Source of the DNA: 2-02-FULL-62-14 sp035632555 | Lineage (GTDB): Bacteria; Nitrospirota; Nitrospiria; Nitrospirales; Nitrospiraceae | NCBI GenBank assembly: GCA_035632555.1 | Contig: DASQGO010000028.1 | Location: 1-17,016 of the forward strand | Length of the DNA: 17,016 nucleotides | Reading direction: 5' to 3' | Shown here: positions 1 through 7,117 of the stretch, piece after piece | Numbering within the stretch: the first letter of the stretch is position 1 | How the letters are laid out: every line of letters starts with the position of its first letter | Program-made: the position numbers and the translations under genes | The notes under the pieces: model-generated | Database searches by the model: none | What the model was told of the DNA's origin: nothing | Seen by the model: the letters and a program-made list of their open reading frames with translations, nothing else

Positions 1-762
1 ATTCTCGGCGTCGTGCACAGGCCGGACGCGCAGATCCTGGTGCTGGATACGCCGGGGCTGCACAAGCCGCAGTACAGGCTGAACAGCCGCATGGTGCGCG
101 CGGCGATCGAGACGCTGGGCGAGGCCGACGTCATCTATGTGATGGTCGAAGCCACCTGTCCGCCGGGACCGGGTGACCGCTTTGTCATCGAGCAGGTGCG
201 CGACGCGGTGAAGGACGGCGGCTCCAGGGCGTTTCTGCTCATCAACAAGGTGGATGCCGTCAACAAGGCCAGGGTGCTGCCCCTGATCGATGCCTACCGG
301 ACCATGCTGGATTGGGCGGAAGTCATCCCCTTGTCGGCGAGCACGGGGATCAACGTGGACCGGCTGCTGGATTTGACAGTCAAGCTGCTGCCGGAAGGAC
401 AGGCTCCCTACGGGGAGGACTTTCTGACCGACCAGCCCATGCGCGCACTGGCGGCCGAGCTGATCCGTGAAAAGATCCTTCAGCAGACGCGGGACGAACT
501 GCCCTACGCAGTGGCTGTCGCCATCGATCGTTTCGAGGAAACGGGGAAGCTGACGAAGATTGCGGCGACCATCCTGGTCGAAAAAGACTCGCAGAAAGCC
601 ATCGTCGTTGGGAAAGGCGGGCAGCGGCTCAAGGAGGTCGGGACTGCGGCGCGTCTCGACATGGAACGTCTGTTCGGGATGAAAGTGTTTCTGGAGTTGT
701 GGGTCAAGGTGCAGGAAGGGTGGCGTGAGGACGAGCAGGCCTTGGCGGAACTCGGGTACTGA
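1..762 (+). CDS. era: GTPase Era, 5' end outside window
   Basis: Era is a membrane-associated GTPase that binds 16S rRNA and helps 30S ribosome maturation. The reading frame is open from base 1, so the N-terminal part with the P-loop (G1) and G2 lies upstream; 253 residues are visible of about 300 usual for the family. Visible in order: G3 DTPGL (bases 46-60), G4 NKVD (244-255), G5 SAS (334-342), then a C-terminal KH RNA-binding domain with a GKGG loop near base 613 and the typical ending around LELWVKVQEGW. The stop is two bases before the mgtE start, so the two are probably co-transcribed. Family assignment is secure; only the 5' part is missing. Confidence 0.96.
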   Translation: MLGVVHRPDAQILVLDTPGLHKPQYRLNSRMVRAAIETLGEADVIYVMVEATCPPGPGDRFVIEQVRDAVKDGGSRAFLLINKVDAVNKARVLPLIDAYRTMLDWAEVIPLSASTGINVDRLLDLTVKLLPEGQAPYGEDFLTDQPMRALAAELIREKILQQTRDELPYAVAVAIDRFEETGKLTKIAATILVEKDSQKAIVVGKGGQRLKEVGTAARLDMERLFGMKVFLELWVKVQEGWREDEQALAELGY

Positions 763-764
763 AC

Positions 765-2207
765 ATGCAACCGACGGATCGTCCGGTGCAGAGCGAGCGT
801 GAACCAGCGCGGGAGGCTGTGAAGGACCCCGTGCGGGAATTGCCGGAGAAGGGGCAGAGCAAATTCGACCTGATGCTGGTGTCGTTCCAGCGGCTGCTGC
901 GGCGCGGGGCGATCACGAATCTCACCAAAATGTTGGGCAAGATGCATCCAGCCGACGCGGCCAAGATCATCGTCCATCTTCCTTCGCCAAAAGAGAAGCG
1001 GACGGTGTTCGAGTTGGTCAAGGGGGAAGGGCCGAGAGGGCAGGTCCTCAGCGAGCTGGATGCCGACAGCATCCAGCAAGTGCTGGCGGATGTGTCTGCG
1101 CCGGATATCGCGTGGTTGCTGAAAGATCTTCCCAGCGACGACGTGACCTACATCATGGGCGTGCTGCCCGAGGCCCTGTCCAGGGAAATCCTCACGCTGA
1201 TGAAGACGGAGGACTCCACGGAAATCGCCGAGCTGCTGAAGTACCCCAAGGACACGGCCGGCGGCATCATGACCACGGAATTTTTGGCGCTCTTCGAGGA
1301 TACGACCGCGCAGGAGACGATCCGCCGACTGCAGCGCGCGACCGACGCGGAGCACGTCTTCTACGTCTACGTGACCGACAAGGACGAGCATCTGGTCGGT
1401 GTGCTGTCCTTGCGGCAATTGTTGACGGTGCCGCCCGAGACACCGCTCAAGAACATCATGACGCGCGACGTGCTCAGCGTGTCGGTGGACATGGACCAGG
1501 AAGAAGTGGCCCGGCAGGTGGCGCGCTACAATCTGCTGGCGATTCCGGTCGTCGAAAAGGACAACACGCTGGTCGGCATCATCACCGTGGACGATGTGGT
1601 GGACGTTATTCGCGAAGAGGCCACGGAGGACATGCTGAAGTCGGCCGGCGTGACGGAAGAGGACGTGCTGGCCTCGTCCAGTCTGAAGGCGGCCCGCCTG
1701 CGCCTTCCGTGGCTCTTTACGAACCTGTTTGGCAGCCTGATTTCCGGCGCGATCCTCTGGTATTTCCGCTATACGATCCAGGAAGTGGTGGCCATCGTGA
1801 CCTTCATTCCGGTGATCGCGGCGATGGGCGGCAACGTCGGCTTGCAATCTTCGACGCTCATCATCCGTGGATTGGCGACTGGGCGGATCGAGCTGACGGA
1901 TGTCTGGACCGTATTCTTCCGGGAAATCCGGATCGGTCTGCTGCTAGGACTAGCCTGCGGCGTCCTGCTCACTCTTGTCGGATTGGCATGGAGCAATCAG
2001 GGATTTCTGGGCATGGTCGTCGGCGTGTCGCTCCTCATCGCGTTCCTCATTTCCACCAGCATGGCCACGATCATGCCAGTCGTGCTCAAGCGGGTTGGAG
2101 TGGATCCTGCCGTAGCCGCCGGTCCCTTCGTGACCACGGCCAACGACATCACCGGCATCAGCATCTATCTTGCGCTCTCCACGGCGTTGTTGGAGTACCT
2201 CAAATAG
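765..2207 (+). CDS. mgtE: Magnesium transporter MgtE
   Basis: 480-residue MgtE-family Mg2+ channel of the inner membrane. An N-terminal helical MgtE_N domain (about residues 40-145) is followed by a tandem CBS domain (about 150-280), which in the family senses cytosolic Mg2+ and gates the pore, and then a membrane domain of about five helices starting near PWLFTNLFGSL (about residue 315). The family signature GGNVGLQSSTLIIRG is at about 353-367, and the closing block with DPAVAAGPFVTTANDITG carries the conserved acidic/Thr residues of the pore region. ATG at 765 lies two bases after the era stop, with no strong Shine-Dalgarno, which suggests coupling to era. The stop is one base before the recO ATG. 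Full length for the family, nothing broken. Substrate could include other divalent cations such as Co2+, as known for relatives. Confidence 0.95.
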   Translation: MQPTDRPVQSEREPAREAVKDPVRELPEKGQSKFDLMLVSFQRLLRRGAITNLTKMLGKMHPADAAKIIVHLPSPKEKRTVFELVKGEGPRGQVLSELDADSIQQVLADVSAPDIAWLLKDLPSDDVTYIMGVLPEALSREILTLMKTEDSTEIAELLKYPKDTAGGIMTTEFLALFEDTTAQETIRRLQRATDAEHVFYVYVTDKDEHLVGVLSLRQLLTVPPETPLKNIMTRDVLSVSVDMDQEEVARQVARYNLLAIPVVEKDNTLVGIITVDDVVDVIREEATEDMLKSAGVTEEDVLASSSLKAARLRLPWLFTNLFGSLISGAILWYFRYTIQEVVAIVTFIPVIAAMGGNVGLQSSTLIIRGLATGRIELTDVWTVFFREIRIGLLLGLACGVLLTLVGLAWSNQGFLGMVVGVSLLIAFLISTSMATIMPVVLKRVGVDPAVAAGPFVTTANDITGISIYLALSTALLEYLK

Positions 2208-2208
2208 A

Positions 2209-2970
2209 ATGTCGCTGCTCAAGACTCCCGCCATCGTCCTGAAAAGCCGCAAGTGGGGAGAGGCGGACCGGATCGTCACCTTCTACACGCTCCGGTTCGG
2301 CAAGCTGCGCGGAGTGGCCCGCGGCGCGCGCCGCCTCAAGAACCGGTTCGGGAGCGCGCTCGAGCCGTTCGTCCATGGCGACCTCAATCTGTTCGAGAAG
2401 CGAGGCGATTCGCTCTATCGAATTACCGGCGCGGATATCCGGGACTCCTTCGCCGGCCTGCGCGATGATCTGCCGCGGATGTCGTCGGCGGCCCGCATGG
2501 CCAATCTTGTTTCGGCGGTGAGCGGGGAAGGCGACGCGCACTCCAGGATTTTTGAAACTCTGCTCAACGGCCTTCATGTGCTGCAGAGCGGCCATGATCC
2601 CGCGCTGACCGCGCTGTTGTTCCAGATCAAGCTGCTGGGTGATACGGGATTCCGGCCGCAGACCGATCACTGCGCCGCCTGCGGCGACGGCCAGGGGCGG
2701 GCGATGTCCGGACAATTCTCGCCGCTTGCAGGCGGGCTGGTGTGCGCCTCCTGTGCGCGGCGCGACCGGGATCGGTGCCTGCCGATGTCGGCCGGCAGCC
2801 TGGCGTTTCTCCAGCAGGCGCTTCGATGGGCACCGGCGGCAGTGACCCGACTGAAAGCCACGGGGCAAATCCGCAGCGAACTGGAAGCCGCCGTCGAGTC
2901 CTATGTGATGGTGGTGACCGGCAAGCGTCTCCCGCCTGCTGATTTTTTGTCGCAGCCGGCGACCTTGTGA
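2209..2970 (+). CDS. recO: DNA repair protein RecO
   Basis: 253-residue RecO, which in the RecFOR pathway binds ssDNA/SSB and loads RecA at gaps. The N-terminal OB-fold (about residues 1-80) begins in the family style with KTPAIVLKSRKWGEADRIVTF. A helical domain follows, with an inserted zinc finger whose four cysteines are visible at 155, 158, 179 and 182 (CAAC...CASC). ATG at 2209 was preferred to an in-frame upstream ATG at 2170, because only from 2209 does the protein open with the family N-terminus; the upstream codons are mgtE read in another frame. Placed one base after mgtE and overlapping the GTG that could open the next gene. The zinc finger is present in many but not all RecO proteins. 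Confidence 0.94.
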   Translation: MSLLKTPAIVLKSRKWGEADRIVTFYTLRFGKLRGVARGARRLKNRFGSALEPFVHGDLNLFEKRGDSLYRITGADIRDSFAGLRDDLPRMSSAARMANLVSAVSGEGDAHSRIFETLLNGLHVLQSGHDPALTALLFQIKLLGDTGFRPQTDHCAACGDGQGRAMSGQFSPLAGGLVCASCARRDRDRCLPMSAGSLAFLQQALRWAPAAVTRLKATGQIRSELEAAVESYVMVVTGKRLPPADFLSQPATL

Positions 2971-2993
2971 CTGGGGGGAACGTACGCTATAGT
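2965..2993 (+). promoter_or_regulatory. Possible internal promoter before the DUF971 gene
   Basis: TTGTGA (2965-2970) and TATAGT (2988-2993) are separated by exactly 17 bases, matching the sigma-70 hexamers at 4/6 and 5/6. The ATG at 3000 begins about seven bases after the -10, where transcription would start, so any mRNA from here would be leaderless or nearly so. The -35 lies over the recO stop. Seen by eye only; such matches arise by chance at moderate rate. Confidence 0.35.
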
Positions 2994-2999
2994 GCCATC

Positions 3000-3356
3000 A
3001 TGACGACCACGGTGCTCGAACCCAAAGACATGGAGTGGCTCGAGAAGGGCGTGCTCGGGATCGAGTGGTCCGACGGACATCAAGGAGTCTATCCGGTCCG
3101 CTACCTCCGGCAACATTGCCCCTGCGCCGCCTGCACGGACGAATGGACCGGCGAGCTCAAGCTCAAGCCCGACGACGTCCCCATGTTCGTCGCGGTGGAG
3201 GATGTCGAACCGGTCGGACGCTATGCGCTGAAATTCACCTTCAGCGACGGGCATGCCACCGGCATCTTTTCGTACACCTTTCTTCGGAAGCATTGTCAGT
3301 GCGATACCTGCGTGCCGGTCAAACCTAAGGAGCCGAAAGGAAGACGCCTCCTATGA
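3000..3356 (+). CDS. DUF971 family (BBOX N-terminal-like) protein with an extra Cys motif
   Basis: 118 residues from ATG 3000. The family (DUF971, the gamma-butyrobetaine hydroxylase N-terminal-like fold) is shown by IEWSDGHQGVYPVRYLRQHCPCAAC near the start and FSDGHATGIFSYTFLRKHC near the end. In BBOX1 three cysteines and one histidine bind zinc; here the equivalents appear to be Cys40, Cys42, Cys45 and His85. The second LRKHC block continues as HCQCDTC (Cys99, 101, 104), repeating the first motif's spacing, which I do not recall as typical. A GTG at 2967 in the same frame, overlapping the recO stop, is an alternative start, with a G-rich stretch at 2973-2978 that could serve as its ribosome site. 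Stand-alone DUF971 proteins are often found near Fe-S or scaffold genes; the function here is unknown. It overlaps the next gene by ATGA. Confidence 0.85.
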   Translation: MTTTVLEPKDMEWLEKGVLGIEWSDGHQGVYPVRYLRQHCPCAACTDEWTGELKLKPDDVPMFVAVEDVEPVGRYALKFTFSDGHATGIFSYTFLRKHCQCDTCVPVKPKEPKGRRLL

Positions 3357-3844
3357 ACGATCATGCCGATGCCTTGCGGATCACGACAAGGATGCTCATG
3401 GCGACGGTCATGCTGGGCAGTTGCGTTGCGATGCTGGCCTGCTCCAGTCTCACGCTGGAGGAGCAGAAGGCGCAGATTCAAGGCGATAAGATTCATTTCA
3501 ACGGATTGACGATCCAGGCCTTTTTGGAAACGTGGGGAAAGCCGGCCTATACGCATCGTGAGCGGATGCAGTTCTACACGCTGAACGACGGCAACAGCAT
3601 CCCGAGATTCCGGACTCCGATGGGCGAACCTCCGCAGGGCTGGGCCACGGCGGTCCTTTCCGAAGATTCCGTCTTTTTCGGTTATCCAGAGCGCGGCGAA
3701 CTGCTCGGTTTTGTCGATGACCGGCTGGTCTATCGTGAGAAGGTCCCCGCGGATGAAGTCCATTCGGTCGGAAAAATGTGGGCCCGGGAAGACCGCTTCA
3801 AGACGCGTTTGGAAACACCGGGACCTGCCACGCCCGCCAAATGA
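3353..3844 (+). CDS. Small lipoprotein of unknown function
   Basis: 163 residues. A positively charged N-region and hydrophobic stretch (about residues 14-29) end in the lipobox MLAC with Cys30, so the mature protein should be lipid-anchored in the envelope. The remainder has an FLETWGKP block (about 57-64) and a closing block around FFGYPERGELLGFVDDRLVYRE, an arrangement loosely reminiscent of small BamE/SmpA-like lipoproteins; that comparison is a guess. Ser follows the lipid cysteine, so outer-membrane sorting is plausible if the usual +2 rule holds. An AAGGAAG ribosome site lies about nine bases before the ATG at 3353, and the start overlaps the DUF971 stop by four bases. It sits directly before glgA in the same run. 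The gene is real by codon pattern, signal and context; I do not recognise a function. Confidence 0.8.
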   Translation: MNDHADALRITTRMLMATVMLGSCVAMLACSSLTLEEQKAQIQGDKIHFNGLTIQAFLETWGKPAYTHRERMQFYTLNDGNSIPRFRTPMGEPPQGWATAVLSEDSVFFGYPERGELLGFVDDRLVYREKVPADEVHSVGKMWAREDRFKTRLETPGPATPAK

Positions 3845-3880
3845 GCGCATGGCCTTGCGCAAGTCGTTTGTGAACGTGTG

Positions 3881-5377
3881 ATGTCTGCGCCTCCTCTGAA
3901 GATTCTTTTTGTCGCGTCCGAAGCCGTCCCCTTTGCGAAAACCGGCGGTCTTGCAGACGTCGTCGGAGCCTTGCCTCGCGAACTGGCGCGCTCTGGGCAT
4001 GCGATCAGGCTGGTGCTCCCGCGTTATAGCGCGATCGACAGTGCGGCGCATGGATTGAAGGAATGGGGCCGGCTCGCGGTGCCGACGGCGTCCGGGATCG
4101 TCAGCGCGGTGGTGGAGGAAGGATGCCTGCCGGGATCGGATGTGGCGGTCTTTACGATCGGCCACGATCCGTACTTTGCCCGTCAGGGACTCTATGGCGA
4201 GGCCGGGTCTGATTATCCGGACAACCTCGATCGGTTCTCATTTTTTTGCCGTGCGAGCACGGAGCTTCTGCTGGCTTTCGCCAAGGTCTCGCGGTGGGTG
4301 CCCGACGTGCTGCATGCGCACGATTGGCAGGCGGCGTTGAGCGTCGTCTATCTCAAATCGCTCTATGCGAAACGTCCGGAGTTCAAGAAACTTGGTTCGC
4401 TCTTTACCGTGCACAACCTGGGCTATCAGGGGCTTTTCCCGGCAGCCGCCTTTCCGAAAACCGGTTTGGGGGCGAACCTGTTCACACCCAAGACGCTGGA
4501 GTTTTATGGCCAGGCCAATCTCTTAAAAGGAGGGCTGGTCTTTGCCGACCTCCTGACGACCGTCAGCCCCACCTACAGTCGCGAGATTCAAACGCCCGAG
4601 TTCGGCTTCGGGCTCGATGGGGTACTGCGCGAGCGGCAGGACCGGTTGAGCGGCGTGGTGAACGGAATTGATGTGGAGGGATGGAATCCCGCAACTGATC
4701 CCCATCTGGCAGCCCGCTACTCTCTGTCCGATCTGACCGGCAAGCAGCAATGCAAGGAAGCGTTGCAGCGGGAGCTGACGCTACCGGTTCGTGACGTGCC
4801 ATTGCTCGCCGTGATCTCGCGATTTACGTCGCAGAAAGGGCTGGATCTGGTCGCGGCAGTGTTGCCGGAGCTGATGCGCCTGGATGTGCAGGTGGCATTG
4901 CTCGGCACGGGCGATCCGCCGCTGGAGCTGCAATTCCAATCGCTCCGTATGCGCTATCCGGACAAAATCGGCGTACGTATCGGATTCGACGACGTGCTGG
5001 CGCATGCCATCGAAGCGGGAGCGGACCTGTTCCTTATGCCGTCTCGGTACGAGCCTTGCGGGTTGAGCCAACTCTACAGCCTGCGCTACGGCACGGTGCC
5101 GATCGTGAGGAAAACTGGCGGCTTGGCTGACACGGTCGTGGCCTACACGCCGCAGACGGCGGCCGATGGGCGGGCTACTGGATTCGCGTTTACTGAACCC
5201 AAGCCCGAAGCGTTGCTGACCACCATCTTACTGGCCTTGCGCGTCTATGTGGACCGTGCTGAATGGAACGGGCTGATAAAGGCAGGGATGGAAACGGACG
5301 TATCCTGGGCTCGATCGGCAGAGGCGTACGTGACGCTCTATCGGAGTATGCAGGGGATGAAGCGCCCTGCGGGCTAG
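3881..5377 (+). CDS. glgA: Glycogen synthase, ADP-glucose type (GT5)
   Basis: 498-residue GT-B fold glycosyltransferase that adds glucose from ADP-glucose to the non-reducing end of an alpha-1,4-glucan. The N-terminal ADP-binding motif KTGGLADVVGALP is at about residues 20-32. The starch/glycogen synthase block HAHDWQAAL lies near 147, TVHNLGYQG near 184, and the C-terminal nucleotide-sugar motif beginning SRYEPCGLSQLYSLRYGT near 388. The length is normal. Either ATG 3881 or the adjoining GTG at 3878 could start translation; ATG was chosen, and no clear Shine-Dalgarno is present. It ends the plus-strand run. Its stop codon shares a CTAG with the stop of the convergent lipoprotein gene. The partner glgC lies about 3.7 kb downstream on the opposite strand. 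Confidence 0.96.
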   Translation: MSAPPLKILFVASEAVPFAKTGGLADVVGALPRELARSGHAIRLVLPRYSAIDSAAHGLKEWGRLAVPTASGIVSAVVEEGCLPGSDVAVFTIGHDPYFARQGLYGEAGSDYPDNLDRFSFFCRASTELLLAFAKVSRWVPDVLHAHDWQAALSVVYLKSLYAKRPEFKKLGSLFTVHNLGYQGLFPAAAFPKTGLGANLFTPKTLEFYGQANLLKGGLVFADLLTTVSPTYSREIQTPEFGFGLDGVLRERQDRLSGVVNGIDVEGWNPATDPHLAARYSLSDLTGKQQCKEALQRELTLPVRDVPLLAVISRFTSQKGLDLVAAVLPELMRLDVQVALLGTGDPPLELQFQSLRMRYPDKIGVRIGFDDVLAHAIEAGADLFLMPSRYEPCGLSQLYSLRYGTVPIVRKTGGLADTVVAYTPQTAADGRATGFAFTEPKPEALLTTILLALRVYVDRAEWNGLIKAGMETDVSWARSAEAYVTLYRSMQGMKRPAG

Positions 5378-5382
5378 TTTTT
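5364..5382 (+). terminator. Weak intrinsic terminator candidate after glgA
   Basis: GCCC (5364-5367), loop TGC, and GGGC (5371-5374) form a short all-GC stem across the end of glgA, followed after TAG by TTTTT (5378-5382). The stem is only four pairs, and an alternative stem GCAGGG/CCCTGC (5350-5355 with 5365-5370) competes, so the call is weak. Its place at a convergent gene end is what makes it credible. Confidence 0.3.
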
Positions 5383-5937
5383 GAGCGAAACCGGCGTGCT
5401 GTTATTAGGGGTGGGAGACGCAGAAGAAACCGGAATCGTCACTGGCGCAACGTCCGTGACGTGCCCCGCAAACTGGATTCCAAGCTCCGCCTGATTCAGG
5501 CCGATCCTAGCCTGAGCCACATAGTAGGCATATTCCGGTTGCGTGTGGTTTTGGAGCACGGCCCGGAACATCTCAGTGGCCAATTCCATCCGCTCGGCGC
5601 GCAGGGCCGCCTGGCCAGTTGAAAGGGCGCAGGCTGCAGCCATTGCCTTCGGATCGGCCGCCAGCCGTTGAGTCGGCTTCGACACCACGCGTTTCACAAA
5701 ATCCGGAAGGGAAAATGGAAACGTGGCAGCTGACTCCTGAGTCAACGCAGCGCGGGAGAGCTGCTGCATTTCGGTGTACATGGTGTCCAGATCTGTGCCG
5801 ACTTGGCAGTGACGGTAGGCGCCCCACGCGGTCATGAATCCCGCGTTGTCCAACGATGCGGCTGTATTGGCACGCTGCGCGCTCTGGCACCCGCCCAAAA
5901 GCATCAGGAGTCCCAGTGCCAGCACCGCGTTTTTCAT
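5374..5937 (-). CDS. Lipoprotein of unknown function, possibly sigma-54 controlled
   Basis: 187 residues from the ATG at 5937: a short Met-Lys-Asn n-region, a hydrophobic stretch and lipobox LGGC (Cys17), then Gln-Ser, so a lipid-anchored envelope protein. The rest is mainly helical; a stretch near the C-terminal third (AALRAERMELATEMFRAVL followed by AYYVAQARIGLNQAELG) looks like one or two tetratricopeptide-type helix pairs. The last twenty residues are Pro/Ser/Thr-rich. Two longer starts exist: ATG 5955, six residues earlier, and ATG 5986-5988, which falls inside the proposed sigma-54 promoter and is therefore unlikely. From the predicted transcription start near 5961, the 5937 start leaves a leader of about 24 bases, and 5955 only about six. 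No good ribosome site is seen before either. Function not recognised. Its stop meets the glgA stop. Confidence 0.78.
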   Translation of the reverse strand: MKNAVLALGLLMLLGGCQSAQRANTAASLDNAGFMTAWGAYRHCQVGTDLDTMYTEMQQLSRAALTQESAATFPFSLPDFVKRVVSKPTQRLAADPKAMAAACALSTGQAALRAERMELATEMFRAVLQNHTQPEYAYYVAQARIGLNQAELGIQFAGHVTDVAPVTIPVSSASPTPNNSTPVSLKN

Positions 5938-5971
5938 AGAGGAATTTGCAGTCATCTTGGGGATGTATAAA

Positions 5972-5987
5972 AGCAATATCAGTGCCA
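5972..5987 (-). promoter_or_regulatory. Sigma-54 (-24/-12) promoter candidate
   Basis: On the minus strand the bases read TGGCAC-TGATA-TTGCT, which fits the sigma-54 consensus TGGCAC-N5-TTGCW at every defined position, with GG and GC exactly ten bases apart. Transcription would start near 5961, just upstream of the lipoprotein gene. The match lies in an AT-rich intergenic gap, and an IHF-like site and a palindrome are found upstream in the expected order. Chance occurrence of a full match in so short a gap is low, though untested. Confidence 0.6.
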
Positions 5988-5991
5988 TATA

Positions 5992-6004
5992 TAAGCTGTT
6001 GAAT
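5992..6004 (-). promoter_or_regulatory. IHF-like site between promoter and palindrome
   Basis: The minus strand reads ATTCAACAGCTTA, matching the IHF consensus WATCAANNNNTTR at all but the second position. It is centred near -37 relative to the predicted sigma-54 start and flanked by AT-rich sequence. DNA bending here would suit activator looping. It rests on a consensus match alone, and whether this organism has IHF cannot be seen. Confidence 0.4.
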
Positions 6005-6027
6005 TATTTATATAATTAAATTACATG

Positions 6028-6041
6028 ACAAGATATCTTGT
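6028..6041. promoter_or_regulatory. Perfect 14-bp palindrome, candidate activator site
   Basis: ACAAGATATCTTGT is a perfect palindrome with seven-base arms and no spacer. Its centre is about 74 bases upstream of the predicted sigma-54 transcription start, a place where enhancer-binding proteins often bind. I do not recognise the sequence as the site of a named regulator. An adjoining AT-rich inverted repeat (AATTAT/ATAATT, 6002-6017) lies between it and the promoter and may be no more than base composition. Confidence 0.4.
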
Positions 6042-6076
6042 AGCAAAACCACTATCGTTCTGTGGGATTTCAGCAA

Positions 6077-7117
6077 CTATCGTGAGCGAGGCTGGAGGGT
6101 CTCGTCTTCGTATTGAGAAAAGAGGCGTTTGGCTTCCGGATGCAGAGAACTTTGACCATGCGGGATGCCGACTGATCGAAACAGCGGAGCGAGCTTGCCT
6201 GAGGGATGCAGATAGCCGGCTCGCAGCGGCACGGTTCGGCGATTGTGCCGGACCAGATGGCAGGGGGTCGGCCTGATGCTGGAGAGCCAGGCGGCAATAT
6301 CTTGGGGATTGCCGATCGAGGCGGACAGCAGCAGCAGCCGGGCCTGGGCTGGACAGAAAATAATAGTTTCCTCCCAGACGACCCCGCGCTCCGGATCGGC
6401 GAGATACTGCGATTCGTCCATGATCACCAGGCCCAGCGTATCCAGTCGCACGTCGATTTCGCCACCGGCCGCATCGTAGAGCAGGTTTCTGAGAATCTCG
6501 GTCGTCATGATCAGGAGCGGGGCGTGGGTGTTGTCCCGCCGGTCGCCGGTCAGGATGCCCACGCGATCCGCGCCGAATAATTTTGAGAACTCGGTGAATT
6601 TGGTGTTCGAAAGCGCTTTCAGTGGAGACGTGTAGATGACGGTACGTTCAGCTTCGATGGCGCGCCTGGTGGCTTCGACCGCCACGTAGGTCTTGCCGCT
6701 GCCGGTCGGGACGCTGACGATGACGTCCATTTCAGCCAGATGCGCCAATGCTTCCTCCTGCCAGGGATCCGGCACGAATGGGCTGGGTTCCGGGATTCCG
6801 ATGCCGTCCAGGAAAGCCTTGAGATCAGCGGCCGGTTCGGTCGGCTCCGGTTCGTTGGACACAGCCTGGCGGCGACGGCCGGCCGGTTCGATTCGTGAGT
6901 GCACCGGCGGTCGGCTGTCCTGCCGTCCGCCGTCTTTGATCAAGGCGAGAAGGTCCGATTCCAATCCGGCCCGGTTCGTGGCTGTGCTGCGCAGCAGCGC
7001 CTCGATGAGCCGGCGCTTGCCAAGCCGGAAATGCCGGGGGATGCGGCCGCGCCCCAGCTGGTGCAGAAGCGACACCGGCTGCTGAGCCAGCAATTGTTCC
7101 AGTTCGTCCGTGGTCAT
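6077..7117 (-). CDS. Ski2-like helicase, first RecA domain half (split helicase part B)
   Basis: 346 residues encoding only the N-terminal half of a superfamily 2, Ski2/Mtr4-like ATP-dependent helicase. Residues 1-60 are helical and basic (a possible SAP-like or nucleic-acid-binding lead), 61-100 a low-complexity linker, and 101-300 RecA domain 1. Visible motifs: a WQEEAL lead (119-124), Walker A PTGSGKT (137-143), motif Ia SPLKALSNTKF (164-174), LTGD (189-192), TTEIL (205-209), motif II DESQ (234-237) and motif III SAS (265-267). Motif II would normally be DExH and motif III SAT. The chain ends soon after a RTVPL linker strand, just where RecA domain 2 should begin; domain 2 is instead in the gene upstream. 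ATG 7117 overlaps that gene's TGA by ATGA. An open frame continues upstream to 7405, but that part is a shadow of the other gene. Confidence 0.88.
   Translation of the reverse strand: MTTDELEQLLAQQPVSLLHQLGRGRIPRHFRLGKRRLIEALLRSTATNRAGLESDLLALIKDGGRQDSRPPVHSRIEPAGRRRQAVSNEPEPTEPAADLKAFLDGIGIPEPSPFVPDPWQEEALAHLAEMDVIVSVPTGSGKTYVAVEATRRAIEAERTVIYTSPLKALSNTKFTEFSKLFGADRVGILTGDRRDNTHAPLLIMTTEILRNLLYDAAGGEIDVRLDTLGLVIMDESQYLADPERGVVWEETIIFCPAQARLLLLSASIGNPQDIAAWLSSIRPTPCHLVRHNRRTVPLRAGYLHPSGKLAPLFRSVGIPHGQSSLHPEAKRLFSQYEDETLQPRSR

Noticed and set aside
504..1847. Long open frame (447 codons) on the minus strand opposite era and mgtE
   Set aside because: Its translation is rich in His/Arg/Gln with no recognisable family; the plus strand carries clear Era and MgtE. 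It is a high-GC antisense shadow.
3845..3860. GCGCA-N6-TGCGC inverted repeat in the short gap before glgA
   Set aside because: Five-base arms in GC-rich sequence, no T-run and no link to a known regulator; likely chance.
6049..6065. CCAC-N9-GTGG hairpin after the helicase stop, with TTTT following on the minus strand
   Set aside because: Only four pairs with a nine-base loop and mismatches beyond; too weak to call a terminator.
6025..6276. 83-codon plus-strand frame starting in the AT-rich gap
   Set aside because: Most of it lies opposite the helicase C-terminal coding sequence, and it has no ribosome site or recognisable feature.
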